Source of the DNA: Eubacterium sp.
Lineage (GTDB): Bacteria; Bacillota; Clostridia; Lachnospirales; Lachnospiraceae
NCBI GenBank assembly: GCA_022776205.1
Contig: JALFIK010000131.1
Location: 1 to 9,705 of the forward strand
DNA length: 9,705 bases
Direction of reading: 5' to 3'
Position numbers and translations under genes: made by a program. A model generated the notes under the pieces. It made no database searches, was not told where the DNA came from, and worked only from the letters and a program-made list of their open reading frames with translations. Below are positions 5,334 to 9,705 of the stretch, one piece after another (position 1 is the stretch's first letter; each line of letters opens with the position of its first letter).

Positions 5334-6718
5334 CAATAAATCACCTGGCCTTCCTTAATCGTCTCACTGTTTAAAATGATTCGGTCATACAGCTGGATAC
5401 CCCCGCTGTCTGAGGCAATAATACAGCAGTCTTCATTCCTTTCCAGTATATGGACCGGCTTAAAATCTGCATAACCCCTGTTCACAAAATACACGCCTTG
5501 AATCTGTGTCATGTCTTTTAACTCGAAGGTATTCTTCATGCCAAGATCAGACAGGATGTTTCCCTTCTCCAGCTTTTTTGCATAGACATAAACATATTTT
5601 TCATCTTTATCATAAACATCTACGGGAATCTGACGGATTTTCTTTTCTCCGCTGCCATCGGTATATAGCTGATTCACTTTATTCCTTTGTGAAGAATTTC
5701 CTCCTTTAGACAAACATGCTTCCGGAATCTTATATACATCCTTTTTCACAAGGGAACCTGACGGTATTTTTAATCCTTCTGTCTCTGATAAAATAAGTTC
5801 CACATACAGATACCGTTGATTGATATATCTTTGAACATAATTATCAAAAGATAAAATCACATAATAACCGCCATTTTGCTTTTTACACGCAAAAGAAGCT
5901 TCTGTTGTAAAATTATCTTTATAAAAATTCACCTGCAGGGTGTTTTTTTCTTTCCTGAGTTCCCTGAGATGATTATAACTTTCCTTTCCAATTCGGACCA
6001 TTAATTTCCAGTTCTGATCCGTAACGAGACGATATACAGCAGATCCTCCTTTCCGTTTCTTTCCGGTTCGCAGATCTTCCATTTTATTTCTTTTCACAAA
6101 GATCTCATCGGAAACGTCTTTCTCTTTCAGTTTTTCCTTTCCGTCTGAAGAAAAGGCAACGAGCCCTTCTTCTTCCACCGGCACTTCTCTATAAGTATCC
6201 GTACCGCATATTCTCCCGATATCTTCCCTGTGATTTGCAAGCATGGTATCCGTATAACTCAGAAGATTTTTTGAGATATCATTCTGAGTCTCATACACAA
6301 GAGAAAAATTATTATCGGAATAACCCTCACTGAACCCATTGAGCTTTTCAAATACAGCGTCTTTTTCCGCTTTATTTACGCTGTTTTTTTTCTCCAGAAG
6401 CTCCTCTAAATACTTCTGCACTTTTCCCGTGGAATCGACTGAATAAACTATCCCATTCTGCTTCACCCGGGATCCATCGGAAACATAATAATTAATATAG
6501 CCACTTTGATCCGACCGAATCAGTTTTTCTTCCCGAAGAATTACTCCCGTTCCTTCTATGCTGTCAACAATATCACTTGCACTTACCTCGTAAACTGCCA
6601 GCTTATCCTTCCCCAGATAGGTAATCACATAAGCTGCAAGATATACAACCATTACAACAAATACTACAATTGCAAGATTGATATGAAAATGCGGTTTCTC
6701 AGTATTTTTCTGTGTCAT
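5333..6718 (-). CDS. HlyD-like membrane-anchored adaptor protein
   Basis: A 461-residue protein with one N-terminal membrane segment (about 13-35) and a large outer part. Residues about 50-98 look like the first half of a barrel-sandwich (lipoyl-like) domain (GTGVILREE, SGYINYYVSDG, GSRVKQNGIVYSVD). A short helical region (about 100-170) stands where the adaptor hairpin would be, and the second barrel half resumes near 225-245 (YRLVTDQNWKLMV). The C-terminal part (about 407-460, GVYFVNRG to the end) resembles the last domain of HlyD-type adaptors. No ABC or RND transporter partner is in the window, and its coupling to yggS-sepF suggests a role tied to the envelope or division rather than plain export; that is inference. 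The start ATG is 1 base after the radical SAM stop codon, with GGGAG 7 bases upstream. Confidence 0.8.
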   Translation of the reverse strand: MTQKNTEKPHFHINLAIVVFVVMVVYLAAYVITYLGKDKLAVYEVSASDIVDSIEGTGVILREEKLIRSDQSGYINYYVSDGSRVKQNGIVYSVDSTGKVQKYLEELLEKKNSVNKAEKDAVFEKLNGFSEGYSDNNFSLVYETQNDISKNLLSYTDTMLANHREDIGRICGTDTYREVPVEEEGLVAFSSDGKEKLKEKDVSDEIFVKRNKMEDLRTGKKRKGGSAVYRLVTDQNWKLMVRIGKESYNHLRELRKEKNTLQVNFYKDNFTTEASFACKKQNGGYYVILSFDNYVQRYINQRYLYVELILSETEGLKIPSGSLVKKDVYKIPEACLSKGGNSSQRNKVNQLYTDGSGEKKIRQIPVDVYDKDEKYVYVYAKKLEKGNILSDLGMKNTFELKDMTQIQGVYFVNRGYADFKPVHILERNEDCCIIASDSGGIQLYDRIILNSETIKEGQVIY

Positions 6719-6719
6719 T

Positions 6720-7667
6720 TCACATCTCCCATCTGTTCAGGGCAGACCCATTCAGATAATTAAAGTAGATTCCCTGATAACGCTCATTTTTCCTCATCAG
6801 GAGCTCCCACTCATCCATCAGTTTCCACCAGCTGCATCCCCAGTTGCAAAAAGACGAATCTTTTTCCGGTATGCGGCTGAATAGGCGTTCCAGGACAATA
6901 TCCGGTCTTAAAAGACTCACAAACTCCATAAGACGTTTTAAATATTCCTCTTTTGTACATATTGCAATCTTCCCATGCTCATATTCCTCGGACAAAGGAG
7001 AATTTTTCGGAATATACAGGGAATGGAGTTTCACCATAGTGACCGGAAGGGCAGAGAGGATTCTTGCAGATTCTTTCGCATCCTCCATCTCATCACCCGG
7101 AAGATTCAAAATCATATGAACACAGACAGGGAAACGATAAGGTTCCGTTAAGAGCACTGCATTAATAAATTCTGCCAGACCATGTCCCCGATTCATCTTC
7201 TCTAATGTATGATAATTTACTGTCTGCAACCCCAGTTCCAGTGAAATCTCAATTCCTGTCCTGTCTCTAAACTTCTTAAATGCCTCCAGATAATCTTTTC
7301 GGATGCAATCCGGCCTTGTTGAGATGGAGATTTCAACAATATCTTCCATCTGTGCGGCTTCTTTCATATATTTCATCAGTTGTTCCAGGGGAAGAAACGT
7401 ATTTGTGTAATTCTGAAAATAAGCAATAAACTTATGTGCGTGATAACGTTTTTCCATCCTGTCGCGGGATATTCTCATCTGTTCGGAAATCGGAAGCGTA
7501 CAATCCACTGCCTCAAATCCAGTCCCCTCCCTCGCACAAAACAGGCAGCCCGCTCCTTCTTTTCGGTTCGGACAGCTTACCGGAAGGTTTACCGGCAGCT
7601 TATATACTTTTTCTCCGTATTTTGCTTTCAGATATTTTGAATAAGCATAATATATTTCTTTTCCCAT
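6720..7667 (-). CDS. Radical SAM protein, YhcC/TIGR01212 type
   Basis: Radical SAM enzymes use a 4Fe-4S cluster and S-adenosylmethionine to start radical chemistry; the substrate of this subgroup is not settled to my knowledge. From the chosen ATG it has 315 residues, close to the family length. The family opening is clear (KYGEKVYKLP, then SCPNR). The cluster cysteines are Cys32, Cys41 and Cys44 (CPNRKEGAGCLFC), followed by YFQNYTNTF, ISTRPDC, ELGLQT and HMILNLPGDE, all typical. The spacing of the first two cysteines is shorter than the CPNRDGT-type loop I know from relatives. The reading frame is open back to an ATG at 7778, but that would run through the terminator hairpin and into the upstream gene. 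The 7667 start fits the family, although its AGGA is only 3 bases away, so the start is uncertain. Confidence 0.85.
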   Translation of the reverse strand: MGKEIYYAYSKYLKAKYGEKVYKLPVNLPVSCPNRKEGAGCLFCAREGTGFEAVDCTLPISEQMRISRDRMEKRYHAHKFIAYFQNYTNTFLPLEQLMKYMKEAAQMEDIVEISISTRPDCIRKDYLEAFKKFRDRTGIEISLELGLQTVNYHTLEKMNRGHGLAEFINAVLLTEPYRFPVCVHMILNLPGDEMEDAKESARILSALPVTMVKLHSLYIPKNSPLSEEYEHGKIAICTKEEYLKRLMEFVSLLRPDIVLERLFSRIPEKDSSFCNWGCSWWKLMDEWELLMRKNERYQGIYFNYLNGSALNRWEM

Positions 7668-7681
7668 ATGTCCTAAACCAT

Positions 7682-7713
7682 AAAAAGGCAGCCTCATAAA
7701 ACTATGAGGCGCC
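7682..7713 (-). terminator. Hairpin terminator after the P-loop gene
   Basis: GCCTCATA and TATGAGGC (7703-7710 and 7691-7698) form a perfect 8-bp stem around a 4-base loop. It is extended by GGC/GCC past a single bulged base and followed on the minus strand by T5 (7686-7682). It lies 33 bases past the P-loop gene stop codon. The U-run is short, so termination may be partial. It sits only 14 bases before the radical SAM start codon, with no room for a promoter between. Confidence 0.75.
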
Positions 7714-7746
7714 TTATATATCTTTGTACCCTGTTCAGTTAATCTC

Positions 7747-8163
7747 TTACAGTGCTGTAGTGACGTATTTTTGTACATCCTCCGGCATATTTTCTTTATC
7801 CTCAGAAGCGCTGATTACGAAATCTACATCAAACTTTTCTGATAAGGCTGCAAGTTTTTCAATGGCATACTGAAGATTGTCATCAATACATGCGGTAGTA
7901 AGAAAGCTGTCAAGGTAAATCTTTTCCAGGTCATGATCCTGTGAGAGGATTCCGGCGATAAATCCAAGGAACATGTCAGTATCTGTGATATTAAACTCCG
8001 GCACAACGATCAGACGGATCTGATTGCTCAGCTCATACATATGTTGATTGTTCTTATCAAGGTAAACGATCGTACCCTTTGTCAGCTTAATGTCATCGTT
8101 TACCTGCTGAATTAAAATCTTGGTCTTTCCCTTTCCTTTTGCACCTGCAATAATATCAATCAT
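7747..8163 (-). CDS. Small single-domain P-loop NTPase-like protein, function unknown
   Basis: A 138-residue soluble protein whose function I do not recognise. A Walker A motif stands near the start (GAKGKGKT, 7-14, with Lys13 and Thr14). Further strand-like segments follow: TIVYLD (31-36), IRLIVVP (49-55), KIYLDSF (81-87), where Asp85 could serve as a Walker B acid, and DVDFVISAS (112-120). This order resembles a stripped-down RecA-type core with no added domain, membrane segment or DNA-binding motif. Nucleotide binding is a fair inference; hydrolysis and partners are unknown. AAAGGAGG lies 8 bases before the ATG. A candidate promoter (8253-8281) and a terminator (7682-7713) bracket it, so it may be expressed alone. 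Homologues may carry loose labels borrowed from larger ATPases, which the short length does not support. Confidence 0.85.
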   Translation of the reverse strand: MIDIIAGAKGKGKTKILIQQVNDDIKLTKGTIVYLDKNNQHMYELSNQIRLIVVPEFNITDTDMFLGFIAGILSQDHDLEKIYLDSFLTTACIDDNLQYAIEKLAALSEKFDVDFVISASEDKENMPEDVQKYVTTAL

Positions 8164-8252
8164 GTGAATATCCTCCTTTAATTATATTATCGGACTCTCG
8201 TCCTTTTTTCTGCAGTAAATGCCCGGCATCTGCCTGCTTTCTCTTAGTACTT

Positions 8253-8281
8253 ATTATAATTTATATCCCACAAAAGCACAA
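8253..8281 (-). promoter_or_regulatory. Candidate promoter of the P-loop gene
   Basis: On the minus strand TTGTGC (8276-8281, 3 of 6), a 17-base spacer and a perfect TATAAT (8253-8258) sit in the 121-base gap after the carboxypeptidase gene. The start point would be near 8246, giving a leader of about 80 bases. That leader contains a small GGAC/GTCC hairpin with a GAGA loop (8192-8203) shortly before the ribosome binding site. Confidence 0.5.
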
Positions 8282-8284
8282 GCC

Positions 8285-9253
8285 TTAATCCACCGTTTTT
8301 TGTAAGAGTTGCGACATGGAAGCATAGAGTGCTTCCTTCGTTTTTGCACCCAGAACAACAGAAAAAAATCGTTCCCCCTCTTTATTTTTCGTCATCAGTA
8401 TGAGACAGGATTTTGCAACGGATGTCGTTCCGGTCTTTCCTCCGTACATAATGACTCCTTCCGGAACAGGATATTCATTTAACAGATAATGATTTGTACT
8501 CTGCATATATTCACTTACCTGTGTTTTTTTCGGCGTTACATAGGTCATTGTATAATCTTTGGAAGAAACGGTATCTACAAAGACATCATACTTTACTGCC
8601 TCTTTAAAGATAAGATAGAGATCATATGCCGTGGTATAATGATTATTATCATGGAGACCGTTCGGATTTACGAAGTGAGTATGAGTCGCCCCGAGTTCCC
8701 TTGCTCTCTCATTCATCATCTCTACAAATTTTTCTTCGGAACCGGCCACATATTCTCCCAGGAGCACTGCACAATCATTGGCAGACTTAATCAGCATCGT
8801 GTGAAAAACCTGTCCTACGGTAACTCTGTCTCCTTTTGTCAGTGTACTGATGACCGCTCCGTCCTCACTAAGTACGATGTCATGTTTTAAGGTGATCTCA
8901 TCATCCATATTCCCATTTTCCAGCGTTAACAGTGCTGTCATTACCTTCGTTATGCTCGCAGGATATACTTTGTCAAAGCAATGATAAGATTCCACGACTT
9001 CTCCCGTGGTATCATTGATCAGCAGATCCGCATAATCCCTGCTCTGATAAGTTGATTTTTCATCATCTTTTTTCGACAAAACTGCCAGATCTGCTGCCAT
9101 TCCTTTTAATTGCGAATTGCTTTCTTTCACGTTTTGTCTGTAATAGCTGTCATAGGAATCGCTCAGTACAAAGGGATTTCCTGCACATCCGGTAAGAAGC
9201 ACCATAATTAGCATAAAAAAGCACAAAGTTATTTTAATTTTCTTCTTCATCAT
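8285..9253 (-). CDS. Lipoprotein D-alanyl-D-alanine carboxypeptidase (PBP5/S11 family)
   Basis: Trims the terminal D-Ala from peptidoglycan stem peptides on the outer face of the membrane, limiting cross-linking. The 322-residue protein has a lipoprotein signal (hydrophobic stretch to LLTGC, lipid cysteine Cys23). All three penicillin-binding motifs are present: Ser100-x-x-Lys103 (SITK), Ser157-Ala-Asn159 (SAN) and Lys273-Thr-Gly (KTG). It ends soon after the catalytic domain, without the extra C-terminal domain and amphipathic anchor of classical PBP5; the N-terminal lipid replaces that anchor. The start is ATG-ATG, 12 bases after the mgsA-like stop codon, with TAGGA overlapping that stop as a modest ribosome binding site. 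The second ATG (9250) is nearly as plausible. LspA in this window would process it. Which of the dac paralogues it is cannot be told. Confidence 0.93.
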   Translation of the reverse strand: MMKKKIKITLCFFMLIMVLLTGCAGNPFVLSDSYDSYYRQNVKESNSQLKGMAADLAVLSKKDDEKSTYQSRDYADLLINDTTGEVVESYHCFDKVYPASITKVMTALLTLENGNMDDEITLKHDIVLSEDGAVISTLTKGDRVTVGQVFHTMLIKSANDCAVLLGEYVAGSEEKFVEMMNERARELGATHTHFVNPNGLHDNNHYTTAYDLYLIFKEAVKYDVFVDTVSSKDYTMTYVTPKKTQVSEYMQSTNHYLLNEYPVPEGVIMYGGKTGTTSVAKSCLILMTKNKEGERFFSVVLGAKTKEALYASMSQLLQKTVD

Positions 9254-9265
9254 ACTCTCTGATTC

Positions 9266-9661
9266 CTATCGATACATCTCACGCCACTCAAGATCTCCGC
9301 GTTCGAGTGCCTTAATCAGAAGCTCAGCCGTGGCAAGATTTGTGGCAAGCGGTATATTGTGGATATCACATAAATGCATTATATCAAAAATATCCGGTTC
9401 ATGAGGCTGTAGATTCTGTGGATCCCTTAAAAAGATAACCATATCAATCAGGTTATGCTCAATCTGTGATCCCATCTGCTGCTGCCCTCCCAGCGGACCT
9501 GCCAGATATTTATGCACACTGAGATTCGTAACTTCCTCAATCAGACGCCCTGTTGTTGCCGTGGCATACAACTCGTGTTTATTTAAAATCCCCCGATATG
9601 CTATACAAAAATTCTGCATCAGTTTCTTCTTCCCATTATTTGCGATTAATCCGATGTTCAT
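9266..9661 (-). CDS. mgsA: Methylglyoxal synthase homologue with altered catalytic residues
   Basis: Methylglyoxal synthase turns dihydroxyacetone phosphate into methylglyoxal and phosphate in the cytoplasm. The 131-residue protein matches the family along its whole length: NIGLIA (2-7), YATATTG (32-38), AGPLGG (54-59), IFLRDP (76-81), PHEPD (86-90) and LATNLATAE (105-113). Three positions differ from the E. coli enzyme. The His19-Asp20 pair is Asn8-Asn9, and the catalytic base Asp71 in GGDQQ is Gln60 (GGQQQ, codon CAG). The counterparts of Asp91, His98 and Asp101 are kept (Asp80, His87, Asp90). Activity is therefore doubtful; it may be a binding or regulatory relative, or a subgroup with a different base. 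AGGAGG lies 8 bases before the ATG and overlaps the upstream stop codon, indicating coupled translation. The symbol reflects homology only. Confidence 0.88.
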   Translation of the reverse strand: MNIGLIANNGKKKLMQNFCIAYRGILNKHELYATATTGRLIEEVTNLSVHKYLAGPLGGQQQMGSQIEHNLIDMVIFLRDPQNLQPHEPDIFDIMHLCDIHNIPLATNLATAELLIKALERGDLEWREMYR

Positions 9662-9673
9662 AAAAACCCCCTC

Positions 9674-9705
9674 CTAGTAATGTCTTTGTAATCCAACATT
9701 TAGAA
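9674..9705 (-). CDS. C-terminal end of a gene entering from the right, possibly rodA
   Basis: One minus-strand frame reads LNVGLQRHY and stops at TAG (9674-9676), which overlaps the ribosome binding site of the next gene (TAGGAGG). The tight 12-base junction matches the one between the next two genes. Shape-determining RodA/FtsW proteins of Clostridia often end in a similar short basic tail after their last membrane helix, and the following carboxypeptidase gene suits a cell-wall cluster. With only nine residues visible the identity is a guess. Confidence 0.4.
   Translation of the reverse strand, partial: LNVGLQRHY

Noticed and set aside
7668..7778. A longer radical SAM protein starting at the ATG at 7778.
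   Set aside because: The GGAGG there directly abuts the ATG, the extension overlaps the P-loop gene and crosses a terminator hairpin, and the extra residues do not look like the family.
8181..8186. A second TATAAT on the minus strand just before the P-loop gene.
   Set aside because: It lies only a few bases from the ribosome binding site and has no -35 element at a suitable distance (only an A-run).
8192..8209. A plus-strand hairpin GGAC/GTCC followed by T6, resembling a terminator.
   Set aside because: The stem is only 4 bp and no plus-strand gene leads into it. It is noted only as a leader hairpin on the minus strand.
8489..8890. A 133-residue plus-strand ORF.
   Set aside because: It is antisense to the carboxypeptidase gene, whose three catalytic motifs are all intact in the minus-strand frame, and it has no family resemblance.
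1..9705. Mobile elements, CRISPR repeats, tRNA or rRNA genes.
   Set aside because: I looked on both strands and found no transposase-like protein, regularly spaced repeats, or recognisable structural RNA.

Overview
The window is an ordinary chromosomal housekeeping region of a low-G+C Gram-positive bacterium, most likely a Clostridia member of the Lachnospiraceae type. This rests on the AT-leaning sequence, strong AGGAGG ribosome binding sites, the division protein SepF, and a YggS-SepF-LspA-RluD neighbourhood related to the ylmE-sepF...lspA-ylyB region of Firmicutes. I cannot name the species. Every supported gene lies on the minus strand, so the region reads from right to left. I see no IS element, CRISPR array, tRNA, rRNA or phage gene.

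Right part (9705 down to 7682): the last nine codons of a probable RodA-type gene are followed by a methylglyoxal synthase homologue and a lipoprotein D-alanyl-D-alanine carboxypeptidase. Both junctions are 12 bases long, with the ribosome binding site touching the upstream stop codon. Next is a 138-residue single-domain P-loop protein of unknown function, with its own candidate promoter and a hairpin terminator.

Middle (7667 down to 3968): a YhcC/TIGR01212-type radical SAM protein, a membrane-anchored HlyD-like adaptor, YggS (PLP-binding) and SepF form a tight string. The first two are 1 base apart, the next pair overlap by 1 base, and YggS and SepF are 16 bases apart. A strong Rho-independent terminator follows sepF.

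Left-middle (3935 down to 948): aroB, lspA and rluD are tightly packed, with a 3-base gap and then a 14-base overlap. rpsO follows with its own promoter, a leader of about 90 bases and a strong terminator. Left end (940 down to 1): a membrane-anchored TPR protein has its own candidate promoter. Beyond it, two promoter-like signals point out of the window toward an unseen transcript.

The common theme is envelope growth and division (RodA-like, DD-carboxypeptidase, SepF, LspA) mixed with translation (S15, pseudouridine synthase) and metabolism (AroB, MgsA-like, YggS). The most notable point is that the MgsA homologue lacks the residues aligned to the catalytic Asp71 and the His19-Asp20 pair of the E. 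coli enzyme. Other points are the unassigned P-loop protein, two hairpin terminators placed so close to the next gene that no promoter fits between them, and the unassigned transcript leaving the left edge. I found no convincing new multi-gene system.
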